DNA from: Arthrobacter sp. SLBN-122 | Lineage (GTDB): Bacteria > Actinomycetota > Actinomycetes > Actinomycetales > Micrococcaceae | Reading direction: 5' to 3' | Assembly (NCBI RefSeq): GCF_006715165.1 | Contig: NZ_VFMS01000001.1 | Location: 1,736,001 to 1,800,000, forward strand | Length of the DNA stretch: 64,000 nucleotides | Part shown: piece after piece, positions 1 through 7,382 of the stretch | Position numbering within the stretch: position 1 is the stretch's first letter | How the letters are laid out: each line of letters starts with the position of its first letter | Notes under the pieces: generated by a model | What the model was told of the DNA's origin: nothing | What the model saw: only the letters and a program-made list of their open reading frames with translations | The model's database searches: none | Made by a program: the position numbers and the translations under genes

Positions 1-414
1 CAGCTGGCCCGCCGCCGCTGCCTTGTTCAGCATCTCCTCCATGAGCGCCTCGGCGTCTGCCACGATGGCAGGCCGGCTCTCCGGACGGATGTTGCCGAAC
101 ATCACCAGGTACAGCTCAGGCTGGTTCAGTCCGAACTGGACATGGTTGTCCCACATTCTCCGGATGTCCTCGAGCGGCTGTCCGGAGGGGGCGAAATCCC
201 TTTCGCCCGCGACATATTCTTCAAACCCTGCGGCGACGACGGCGTCGAACAGACCTTCCTTGTCACCGAAGTGGTGGTACAGGGTGGGCGCCGAAACCCC
301 CGCCAGCTGGGTGATCTGGCGGGTGGACACCGGAGCTCCCGCGGATTTTGCCAGCAGTTCCGCGGCAGCACGGAGCAGCCGCATTTTGGGGGGAAGCTGG
401 CCATCCAAACTCAT
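1..414 (-). CDS. TetR-family transcriptional regulator, 3' end cut by window
   Basis: A TetR-type repressor of which only the first 138 residues are inside the window; the C-terminal end lies beyond base 1. The minus-strand frame opens at the ATG at 414. Residues 30-49 form the helix-turn-helix, followed by the family hallmark LYHHFGDKEGLF (45-56); the remainder is the start of the helical ligand-binding domain. It is transcribed away from the enzyme I gene at 575. A dyad just upstream of the ATG overlaps its probable -10, so autorepression is likely. Ligand and other targets cannot be told from sequence. Confidence 0.9.
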   Translation of the reverse strand, partial: MSLDGQLPPKMRLLRAAAELLAKSAGAPVSTRQITQLAGVSAPTLYHHFGDKEGLFDAVVAAGFEEYVAGERDFAPSGQPLEDIRRMWDNHVQFGLNQPELYLVMFGNIRPESRPAIVADAEALMEEMLNKAAAAGQL

Positions 415-430
415 AACCGCTACCCTAGCA

Positions 431-447
431 CCTATAGCGTTGCTATA
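431..447 (-). promoter_or_regulatory. Probable TetR operator overlapping the tetR -10
   Basis: A perfect dyad TATAGC-GTT-GCTATA spans 433-447. Read on the minus strand, TATAGG at 431-436 is a plausible -10 whose start point would fall about 10 bp before the tetR ATG at 414. A palindrome sitting on the promoter of a TetR gene is the usual autoregulatory layout. Assignment to this regulator is by position only. Confidence 0.55.
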
Positions 448-574
448 TGAACTGAATCACATACAATTTTTTCAGGCACGTTTCCCGCCCTGGACGTAGC
501 AGTCCCCGGGTGGACCCGGCACGGCGCCGGAGAACTTGGCGGGCCTGTCTACCGGCAGAGAATGAGGACCTTCA

Positions 575-2260
575 GTGCAGAACTTCCCAGGAGTAGGCGT
601 CAGCCCAGGCCGCGTCATCGGCACCGTCCGGCAGATGCCCAAACCGATCAGTGAGCCTCCCGCCGGTGAACAGCTGGCCCCGGGCACCACTGCCGAGGAA
701 GCCACAGCAGCACTGAAGGCAGCCGCCCAGGCGGTGCACGACGAGCTGAAGGACCGTGCTGCCCACGCCACCGGCGATGGCAAGGCCGTCCTGGAGGCCA
801 CCGCGCTGATGGCCAAGGACACCATGCTGATCAAGGGGGCAGCCAAACTGGTGGCCCGGGGCACCTCCGCCGAACGCGCCATCTGGGAATCAGGTTCCTC
901 CGTATCCGAGATGCTGCACAACCTGGGCGGCTACATGGCTGAACGCGCCACCGATGTCCTTGACGTGCGCGCCCGGATCGTGGCCGAACTCCGGGGGGTA
1001 CCAGCGCCCGGCATCCCCGCCTCCAACACCCCGTTCGTGCTGGTGGCAGAGGACCTGGCCCCCGCGGACACCGCCACCCTTGACCCCAACAAGGTCCTGG
1101 CGCTGGTGACCGCCGGCGGCGGTCCCCAGTCGCACACGGCCATCATCGCCCGCTCCCTCGGACTGCCCGCAGTGGTCGCCGCCGTGGGCGTGGACGAACT
1201 CCCGGACGGCACCGAGGTGTACGTGGACGGCGCGGCCGGCCTCATCACCTCCGCGCCCGACGAATCCCTGCGGGCAACAGCGGAAGCATGGGCCGCCACG
1301 GCATCGTTGCTGGCAGAGTTCACGGGCACGGGCACGACGGCGGACGGCCACGAGGTGCCGCTGCTTGCCAACGTGGGCGGCGGCAAGGACGCCGAAGCGG
1401 CCGCCAAGCTGGGAGCCCAGGGCGTGGGCCTCTTCCGCACCGAGTTCTGCTTCCTTGAACGCGATACCGAGCCCAGCGTCGAAGAGCAGGCCGCTGCCTA
1501 CAAGAGCGTCTTTGATGCCTTCCCCGGCAAGAAGGTGGTCCTGCGCACCCTGGATGCCGGCGCGGATAAGCCGCTGCCGTTCCTTACGGACTCCACCGAG
1601 CCCAACCCGGCCCTCGGCGTCCGAGGCTACCGCACCGACTTCACCACGCCCGGCGTCCTGGACCGGCAGCTGGAAGCCATCGCCCTGGCGCAGCAGCAGT
1701 CCCAGGCCGATGTCTGGGTCATGGCCCCGATGATCTCCACGGCGGAAGAAGCGGCCCGGTTCGCTTCCATGTGCGCCGATGCCGGTATCAAAACCCCCGG
1801 CGTGATGGTGGAGGTCCCGTCGGCAGCCCTGACCGCAGAGTCCATCCTCCGCGAGGTCGGCTTCGCCAGCCTTGGCACCAACGACCTCACCCAGTACGCC
1901 ATGGCCGCAGACCGCCAGCTTGGCCCGCTGGCCAACCTGAACACCCCATGGCAGCCTGCCGTCCTGCGCCTCGTCGGCCTCACGGTTGAAGGATCCCGCG
2001 CGGAGGGCCACAACAAGCCCGTGGGGGTCTGCGGCGAGGCTGCCGCCGATCCCGCCCTCGCCGTCGTCCTTACCGGCCTTGGCGTCAGCACCCTGTCCAT
2101 GACGGCACGCTCCCTCGCTGCGGTGGCAGCAGTCCTGAAGACGGTGACCCTGTCCGAAGCCCAGGACCTGGCCAAGCTTGCCCTGTCCGCGCCGAGCGCC
2201 ACCGAGGCGCGGGCCTGGGTCCGGGAAAAGCTGCCGGTACTGGAGGAGCTGGGACTCTGA
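575..2260 (+). CDS. ptsI: PTS enzyme I (phosphoenolpyruvate-protein phosphotransferase)
   Basis: Cytoplasmic general component of the sugar phosphotransferase system; it takes the phosphoryl group from PEP onto a histidine and passes it to HPr. The 561-residue protein has the usual length and order: N-terminal HPr-binding helices, the mobile domain with the phospho-histidine in GGPQSHTAIIAR (H187), and a C-terminal PEP-binding barrel with FRTEF, SLGTNDLTQY and the active-site cysteine in GVCGEA (C486). The start is GTG at 575 with a purine-rich AATGAGG about 8 bases upstream. No HPr gene follows; the next gene encodes an HTH protein, so ptsH must lie elsewhere. Confidence 0.96.
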   Translation: MQNFPGVGVSPGRVIGTVRQMPKPISEPPAGEQLAPGTTAEEATAALKAAAQAVHDELKDRAAHATGDGKAVLEATALMAKDTMLIKGAAKLVARGTSAERAIWESGSSVSEMLHNLGGYMAERATDVLDVRARIVAELRGVPAPGIPASNTPFVLVAEDLAPADTATLDPNKVLALVTAGGGPQSHTAIIARSLGLPAVVAAVGVDELPDGTEVYVDGAAGLITSAPDESLRATAEAWAATASLLAEFTGTGTTADGHEVPLLANVGGGKDAEAAAKLGAQGVGLFRTEFCFLERDTEPSVEEQAAAYKSVFDAFPGKKVVLRTLDAGADKPLPFLTDSTEPNPALGVRGYRTDFTTPGVLDRQLEAIALAQQQSQADVWVMAPMISTAEEAARFASMCADAGIKTPGVMVEVPSAALTAESILREVGFASLGTNDLTQYAMAADRQLGPLANLNTPWQPAVLRLVGLTVEGSRAEGHNKPVGVCGEAAADPALAVVLTGLGVSTLSMTARSLAAVAAVLKTVTLSEAQDLAKLALSAPSATEARAWVREKLPVLEELGL

Positions 2261-2265
2261 CGCGT

Positions 2266-2286
2266 CCGCGGCCAGGCCGGCCGCGG
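2266..2286 (+). terminator. GC-rich hairpin after ptsI
   Basis: A perfect 8-bp stem CCGCGGCC / GGCCGCGG with loop AGGCC begins five bases after the ptsI stop. There is no T-run, so it may be a weak or factor-assisted terminator. The next gene starts 18 bases downstream, so some read-through is possible. Confidence 0.45.
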
Positions 2287-2304
2287 CCGGGATAGGCTAC
2301 GTCC

Positions 2305-2730
2305 ATGGCACTGATAGCCCCCCGCGTCACGGCCGGCCTGCCTGCCGGCGACGCCCGCAGCCTTGCGCGCGCCCTGGCGGACAGCAATGACATCACCGTC
2401 TTCGTGGACGGCACGGTCCACCGCCTGCCCGGACAGGCCCGGGACGCCGTCGTGGATCTTCTTGCCCGGCTCAGCCGGGGCGAAACGGTGACCGTGAGCA
2501 GCGTGGAGGACATGCTGACCACGTCCCAGGCGGCCGAGCTTGCGGGCATCTCGCACACCTACCTGCGGAACATGACGGACCGCGGTGAGATCCCGGTGGA
2601 GTACCGCGGCTCGCACCGGCGGATCCGGACAGCTGACATCATGGCCTGGCTCGAGGCCCAGAAACTCGCAGAACAAAAACGCCGGCATGACAAGACCGCC
2701 GGGGCCGACGCCGCCGGCACGGGCGAGTAG
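2305..2730 (+). CDS. AlpA/excisionase-type helix-turn-helix protein
   Basis: A 141-residue probable DNA-binding protein. Residues 71-119 (LTTSQAAELAGISHTYLR, then a GSHRRIRTADIMAWLE wing) match the MerR-like HTH found in AlpA and phage excisionases. The N-terminal 65 residues are an unrecognised alpha/beta region, and the tail is charged. Such proteins act in chromosomal contexts as regulators or antitoxin-like proteins; no integrase or toxin is adjacent, so excision is unlikely. Its stop overlaps by one base the GTG of the following hydrolase, so the two are probably co-translated. Target unknown. Confidence 0.75.
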   Translation: MALIAPRVTAGLPAGDARSLARALADSNDITVFVDGTVHRLPGQARDAVVDLLARLSRGETVTVSSVEDMLTTSQAAELAGISHTYLRNMTDRGEIPVEYRGSHRRIRTADIMAWLEAQKLAEQKRRHDKTAGADAAGTGE

Positions 2731-3542
2731 TGCGCATCGCCTTGCCCCGGGCCCGGAAGGAGCCGCTGAGGTCAGCCGACGTGGAAGCCGACGGGCTCCA
2801 GGGCCGCATCCTCTGGGCTGACGGTACTCCTGCGCCGGGAATGGAGAGCGCCGGCAGCCAAGCCGCGCCCGCCTACATCCTTATCCACGGCATCGGAGTT
2901 TCCCACCGCTACCTGCGGCGCCTGCACGACGAGCTCGCCGCCGTTGCCCCCACCTATTCGCTGGACCTGCCGGGTTTTGCCGGCACCCCCAAGCCCGGGC
3001 GGCAGCTGTCCGTGGAGGACTACGGCGCGTTCATCGCGCAGGCATTGAAGGCCTGCGGCATTGGCCCGTATGTCCTGGTGGGACATTCGATGGGGGTCCA
3101 GTTCGCCATCGAAGCCGCGCTCTACGCCCCGGAGCAGGCGCGCCGGCTGGTGCTGATGGGTCCCGTGGTGGACTCGGAGCACCGCAGCGTCCGGCGGCAG
3201 GGCCTGGCGCTGTTCCTGGACTCGCTCCTGAGGGAAAGCGCCTCCTCCAACTGGCTGGTCTTTTCGGACTATTTCCGCTGCGGCCCGCGCTGGTACTTCA
3301 CCGAGCTGCCCGTCATGATGGCCTACCCCACCGAACTGCGGCTGGCGGGCATCAACGTGCCCGTGCTGGTCCTGCGGGGTGATCACGACCCCGTGGCGGG
3401 CGCAGACTGGTCGCTCCGGCTCTCCCAGGTTGTGCAGCAGGGAAGCCTCATTGAGATTGGCCGGGCAGGACACGTGGCCCAGCACCTGCGGCCCCGGCAG
3501 GTTGCGGACGCCATCAGGTCTTTCGCCGAAGCTTCCGCCTAG
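2730..3542 (+). CDS. Alpha/beta-fold hydrolase
   Basis: A 270-residue serine hydrolase of the alpha/beta fold. The nucleophile elbow is GHSMG (S120), an oxyanion-type HGIG lies near residue 53, the acid is probably the aspartate in RGDHDPVAG, and the base is the histidine in AGHVAQHL near the C-terminus. There is no signal peptide, so it should be cytoplasmic. The start is GTG at 2730, which shares one base with the stop of the HTH gene, indicating translational coupling. Substrate cannot be predicted: the family includes esterases, haloperoxidases and C-C hydrolases. Confidence 0.85.
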   Translation: MRIALPRARKEPLRSADVEADGLQGRILWADGTPAPGMESAGSQAAPAYILIHGIGVSHRYLRRLHDELAAVAPTYSLDLPGFAGTPKPGRQLSVEDYGAFIAQALKACGIGPYVLVGHSMGVQFAIEAALYAPEQARRLVLMGPVVDSEHRSVRRQGLALFLDSLLRESASSNWLVFSDYFRCGPRWYFTELPVMMAYPTELRLAGINVPVLVLRGDHDPVAGADWSLRLSQVVQQGSLIEIGRAGHVAQHLRPRQVADAIRSFAEASA

Positions 3543-3558
3543 CGCCGGATTCCAGGCC

Positions 3559-4779
3559 TCAAATCCTGGGCCTCCCCGCCCAGCGCCGCATCTTGAGGGC
3601 GGCGTGCAGTTCCAGACGCAGCATGCCCTTCAGCGGGTCCACCCCCAGCAGCTGCCGGATCCGGCCCAGCCTGTTGTAGATGCTGCTCCGGTGCAGGTGG
3701 AGCCTGCGGGCCACGTCCTGCACTGAGCCGTCGTTGTCATACAGGAGTTCAAGGACCGGGATGAGTTCGTCGTTGCGGTCGTGGTCCTCAAGCATGCGGA
3801 AGTAGACCGAACCGGAGTCCGCCCAGGCTCCCACACCTCCCCCGGCCGACGCGAGAAGCTGGTAGACGCCCGTTGCCCGGCAGTCCACCAGTTCGCCCAA
3901 CTGCGGGTCCACCGCCGCTGCCTGCGCCGCCACCCGCGACTGCCGGTATGCCTCCGACAGCTGGCGGGTCTTCGAGAAGCCCTCGCTGATGCCCAGGATG
4001 ATCCGGTGGACCGGGCGGCCGGACCGCTTGGCAAGCTCCAGCTGGTAGTGGACCAGGACCTGCGCGTGGTTGGCCCGGCCGGTCGACTCGCGGAACAGCA
4101 CCACGGAATGCGTCTCCGTTCCGGCGCTGAAAAGGGCGGCGTCCACGCCAACGGTTGCCTGCAGCGCCGTGGAGCGGTGGATCAGGGTGGACGCGATGGG
4201 GTCCGGTCCGCTGGCCCAGCCGTCCGCATCGAGCACCGTAACCATCTGCCACGGACCCCGGCCCTGGACTTCCTTCCAGCCGGCCACGGCGGCCACGGCG
4301 TTCGGTTCCCCTGCACAGGCGGCGAGGAACTCCCGCTCCCGGCCCCGCCGGAATTCAGATTCGGCCGTATTTGAGTCGAGCAGGAGGCCGGACAGCAGCT
4401 CAAGCTCGTGGTTCACGCCCGGCAGCTGGGTGAGGATCACCGTCGGGTTTTCCTCCACGGAGTCCTGCTGCACCCAGAGGTAGCCCACGCGGAATCCCCG
4501 CACCATGAGCGGAACGCAGACCCGGCCCAGCATGCCCAGGTCCGGGTTGGCGGGAACCACAACGGGCCGCACGGCGGTGGCGATGCCGTGGGAGAGCTGC
4601 CAGGCGCTCACGTCCGCCGGGACCTTCTTGCTGAGGAGGAAGTTCACCCGCACCCGGTCCGCGTGGGATTGGTTGGAGCTGTAGGCGAGCAGCAGGCCGT
4701 CCAGGTCCTCGAGGGAAAGGCCGCGTCCCAGCTTCTGTGCCACCTGTTCCACGAGCTGTTCCACACCCTGCTGCTGCAT
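3559..4779 (-). CDS. PucR-family transcriptional regulator, likely activator of ald
   Basis: A 406-residue regulator of the PucR/CdaR type, recognised by the C-terminal helix-turn-helix at about 345-395 (GSVQDVARRLHLHRSSIYNR, then RIRQLLG). The N-terminal and middle regions would be the sensory part. It is divergent from alanine dehydrogenase at 5011 across 231 bp. In Bacillus subtilis the PucR-like AdeR activates ald, so the same pairing is a reasonable inference here. A large palindrome lies between the two genes. Start ATG at 4779. Confidence 0.85.
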   Translation of the reverse strand: MQQQGVEQLVEQVAQKLGRGLSLEDLDGLLLAYSSNQSHADRVRVNFLLSKKVPADVSAWQLSHGIATAVRPVVVPANPDLGMLGRVCVPLMVRGFRVGYLWVQQDSVEENPTVILTQLPGVNHELELLSGLLLDSNTAESEFRRGREREFLAACAGEPNAVAAVAGWKEVQGRGPWQMVTVLDADGWASGPDPIASTLIHRSTALQATVGVDAALFSAGTETHSVVLFRESTGRANHAQVLVHYQLELAKRSGRPVHRIILGISEGFSKTRQLSEAYRQSRVAAQAAAVDPQLGELVDCRATGVYQLLASAGGGVGAWADSGSVYFRMLEDHDRNDELIPVLELLYDNDGSVQDVARRLHLHRSSIYNRLGRIRQLLGVDPLKGMLRLELHAALKMRRWAGRPRI

Positions 4780-4873
4780 GGGCCCACACTACTGCTCCGG
4801 AAGCCCGGTGCACGAACGGACACGAGGCGACACCTGACGCTTCGCGTCTCGACAGATGTCTAGCCGGCGGCGG

Positions 4874-4901
4874 CAAGAACCGCGGAATTCCGAGGTTCTT
4901 G
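4874..4901. promoter_or_regulatory. 28-bp near-perfect palindrome, candidate PucR operator
   Basis: Arms CAAGAACC (4874-4881) and GGTTCTTG (4894-4901) enclose the palindrome CGGAATTCCG (4883-4892); the only break in symmetry is G4882/A4893. It lies 94 bp from the pucR start and 109 bp from the ald start, an activator-like distance from ald. Identification as the regulator site is inference from position. Confidence 0.6.
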
Positions 4902-4952
4902 CACAGGGCTCCGGGCTCCCTCGTGTCATGTGGCTCACAGCCGGATTTATCG

Positions 4953-4982
4953 TTGAAACACGAAATCCTTCCGTTTTACGGC
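4953..4982 (+). promoter_or_regulatory. Possible ald promoter
   Basis: TTGAAA (4953-4958) and TACGGC (4977-4982) are separated by 18 bp. The predicted start point is near 4990, with a GGAG ribosome site just before the ald ATG at 5011. The -10 match is poor, as expected for an activator-dependent promoter. Confidence 0.35.
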
Positions 4983-5010
4983 CCACCGGCCCCACACCCT
5001 GGAGCAGACG

Positions 5011-6129
5011 ATGATCATCGGCGTCCCCAAAGAAATCAAGAACAACGAGTTCCGCGTGGCCATCACCGCGGCCGGCGTCCACGAGTTCCTTACTCACGGG
5101 CACACCGTCCTGGTGGAGCGCGGGGCCGGCCTGGGCTCGGGTATTACCGACGAGGAATACTCGATCGCCGGCGCCGAAATCGTCAACGAGGCCGATGACG
5201 TCTGGGCCCGCGCGGACATGGTCATGAAGGTCAAGGAACCCATCAAGGCCGAGTACCACCGCTTCCGCAAGGGCCTGATCCTCTTCACCTACCTGCACCT
5301 GGCCGCCGAGCCGGAACTGACCAGGGAGCTCATCAACTCCGGCGTCACCGCCATCGCCTACGAAACCGTGCAGGAGGGCCGGTCGCTGCCGCTGCTCGCC
5401 CCGATGTCCGAGGTTGCAGGCCGCCTGTCCGTCCAGGTGGGTGCCACCTCCCTGATGGCTCCGGCCGGCGGCAAGGGTGTCCTGCTGGGCGGCGTGCCCG
5501 GCGTGCGCCCCGCCAAGGTGGTTGTCCTTGGCGCCGGTGTTGCCGGCACCAACGCCGCAGCCATGGCCCTTGGCCTGGGTGCCGACGTCACCATCCTGGA
5601 CATCAACATCAACCGCCTGCGCGAACTGGACGCCCAGTACCAGGGGCGGCTGAAGACGGTCGCTTCGAACAAGTACGAGATCGAAAAGTCCGTGGTGGAT
5701 GCAGACCTGGTCATCGGTTCCGTCCTGATCCCGGGCGCCAAGGCCCCCAAGCTGGTCACCAACGACCTCGTGGCCCGGATGAAGCCCGGCTCGGTCCTGG
5801 TGGACATCGCCGTGGACCAGGGCGGCTGCTTCGAGGACACGCACCCCACCACGCACCAGGAACCCACGTACAAGGTGCACAACACCATCTTCTACTGCGT
5901 GGCCAACATGCCCGGCGCCGTGCCCAACACCTCCACCTACGCGCTGACCAACGTCACCCTGCGCTACGCGGTGTCCCTCGCCAACCTGGGCGTCAAGGCA
6001 GCCTTCGACCGCGACCCTGCCCTCGCCGCCGGCCTGAACATCGCCGCCGGCCACGTGGCACACCACTCCGTGTCCGAGGCCCACGACCTGCCCCTCGTTG
6101 CCGACTGGCACGAACTGGTTTCCGCCTAG
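5011..6129 (+). CDS. ald: Alanine dehydrogenase
   Basis: Cytoplasmic NAD-dependent enzyme that interconverts L-alanine with pyruvate plus ammonia. The 372 residues match the family length. Visible features are the N-terminal [16 protein letters not shown], the substrate lysine in MKVKEP (K75), the catalytic histidine in [10 protein letters not shown] (H96), the NAD-binding [10 protein letters not shown] followed by DVTILDIN, and the catalytic aspartate in VDIAVDQGG near residue 270. It is transcribed divergently from a PucR regulator, so induction by alanine is likely. A long inverted repeat sits between its stop and the convergent oxidoreductase gene. Confidence 0.97.
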   Translation: MIIGVPKEIKNNEFRVAITAAGVHEFLTHGHTVLVERGAGLGSGITDEEYSIAGAEIVNEADDVWARADMVMKVKEPIKAEYHRFRKGLILFTYLHLAAEPELTRELINSGVTAIAYETVQEGRSLPLLAPMSEVAGRLSVQVGATSLMAPAGGKGVLLGGVPGVRPAKVVVLGAGVAGTNAAAMALGLGADVTILDININRLRELDAQYQGRLKTVASNKYEIEKSVVDADLVIGSVLIPGAKAPKLVTNDLVARMKPGSVLVDIAVDQGGCFEDTHPTTHQEPTYKVHNTIFYCVANMPGAVPNTSTYALTNVTLRYAVSLANLGVKAAFDRDPALAAGLNIAAGHVAHHSVSEAHDLPLVADWHELVSA

Positions 6130-6136
6130 TCCACTC

Positions 6137-6198
6137 CATCGATTGCTCGGTACTTGTCCTTTTGAACGCTCAGAACGACAAGTACGGAGCAATCGATG
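6137..6198. repeat. Long inverted repeat between ald and the oxidoreductase gene
   Basis: Two 22-nt arms (6137-6158 and 6177-6198) are inverted copies with a single mismatch; the left arm begins CATCGATTGCTCGGTACTTG. The loop is 18 nt. It fills the space between two convergent stop codons. There is no T-run, but it could stop transcription from both sides. It looks like a dispersed intergenic repeat rather than a simple terminator, because the arm sequence is not GC-rich; I cannot confirm other copies from this window. Confidence 0.7.
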
Positions 6199-6204
6199 CG
6201 TCTT

Positions 6205-7266
6205 TTAATCGAGTTCCCGGGCGGCCTCGATGATTTTGAGGACCTCGACGGCGTCTTCCGGGTTTACTGGGAGCGGCCGGGGTGATGCCGTTCCGCCGTC
6301 GAGAATCTTCTCCGCAAGGAGCCGGTAGAACTCCGGGTAGGCGCCGCGTTCGGTGGGGAGGCGGTCCAGGTGGCCGTCGCGGCCCAGGAGGCCTGCCCAT
6401 TCCGGCGCCTCCTGGCCGTAGGCGGAGTCCAGGGGACTGCCGCCGGCTGCGATGTAGGGCTCCTGCGGATCCACGCCGTTCTTGGTGAAGCCGCCGATTG
6501 AGCCCAGCACCCGGAAGCGGGGGCCCTGCTGCGCGCACAGCATGTTCATGGTCAGGTGGCTGGTCACATCGGAATCATGCCGGAGGACCAGGAAGACGTC
6601 GTCGTCCGCCCGCTCGTCGGACCGCCGGGCTTTCAGCTCCGCGTGCATGACGGTGGCCCGGCCAAACAACTGCAGCGCCTGGTCGATCAGGTGGCTGCCG
6701 AGATCGAACAGTGCCCCTCCCCCGTCGGCGGCCGTGGCCCGCGCCTTCCAGGCTTTGGCGATCGCCGGGGACCAGCGCTCGAAGCGGGACTCGAACCGGG
6801 TCACGTTTCCAAGGGCCTGGGCGGCCAGGAGCTTCCGCAAGGTGAGGAAGTCGCCGTCCCACCGGCGGTTGTGGAACACCGTGAGCACCCGGCCCCGCTG
6901 CCGCGCCAGCTCGATCAGTTCCTGCCCCTGGCCGCTGGTGACCGCGAAGGGCTTGTCCACCACCACGTCCAGCCCCGCTTCCAGCGCCGCCCTTGCCAGC
7001 GGATAGTGCGTCGCGGGCGGCGTCGCCAGGACCACCAGGTCGAGGTCGGCTGCCCGCCCCAGGACGGCATCGGCGTCGCGCACCACTGCCGCGCCCGGAA
7101 GCCGGGATGCGGCAGCCGCGCTCCGGCCGGCGTCGGAGGTGGCGACGCAGTCCAGCGAATAATCGCTGTTGGCCGCCAGTAACGGCACGTGGAACACGCT
7201 GCCGGCAAGCCCGTAGCCGACGACGGCGGTACGGATGGTGCGGGGGTTGCCTTCAGTTGCGGTCAT
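6205..7266 (-). CDS. Gfo/Idh/MocA-family oxidoreductase
   Basis: A 353-residue NAD(P)-dependent oxidoreductase. Residues 10-30 hold the Rossmann motif AVVGYGLAGSVFHVPLL, and the family signature appears as DVVVDKPFAVT, with aspartate in place of the usual glutamate of EKP. The C-terminal half is the substrate/dimer domain (DLGSHLIDQALQLFG). Family members act on sugars, inositols or their derivatives; the substrate is unknown. It stands alone between an inverted repeat and the terminator of the ABC operon, and may be monocistronic. Start ATG at 7266. Confidence 0.9.
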   Translation of the reverse strand: MTATEGNPRTIRTAVVGYGLAGSVFHVPLLAANSDYSLDCVATSDAGRSAAAASRLPGAAVVRDADAVLGRAADLDLVVLATPPATHYPLARAALEAGLDVVVDKPFAVTSGQGQELIELARQRGRVLTVFHNRRWDGDFLTLRKLLAAQALGNVTRFESRFERWSPAIAKAWKARATAADGGGALFDLGSHLIDQALQLFGRATVMHAELKARRSDERADDDVFLVLRHDSDVTSHLTMNMLCAQQGPRFRVLGSIGGFTKNGVDPQEPYIAAGGSPLDSAYGQEAPEWAGLLGRDGHLDRLPTERGAYPEFYRLLAEKILDGGTASPRPLPVNPEDAVEVLKIIEAARELD

Positions 7267-7318
7267 GAAGGCTACGCTACCCCCGGGCCCGGCACCGTTG
7301 GACAGGAACCGTTAAACG

Positions 7319-7359
7319 CCGAAGCCGGCACCCTTGGTCACCAGGGATGCCGGCTTCGG
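7319..7359 (-). terminator. Terminator of the peptide ABC operon
   Basis: A perfect 12-bp stem CCGAAGCCGGCA (7319-7330) / TGCCGGCTTCGG (7348-7359), with a further CCCT/AGGG pairing inside the loop. It starts 24 bases beyond the stop of the last gene of the minus-strand ABC operon, and a short T-run (GTTTAAC) follows on that strand. Confidence 0.75.
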
Positions 7360-7382
7360 TTAAGCGGCTACAACCGGAGGGG

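Noticed and set aside
2305..2730. Excisionase of an integrated element
   Set aside because: No integrase, attachment repeats or phage genes nearby; AlpA-like HTH proteins are common in chromosomes.
4789..6192. A 467-codon minus-strand frame opposite ald
   Set aside because: Gly/Val/Asp/His-rich shadow of the conserved alanine dehydrogenase gene.
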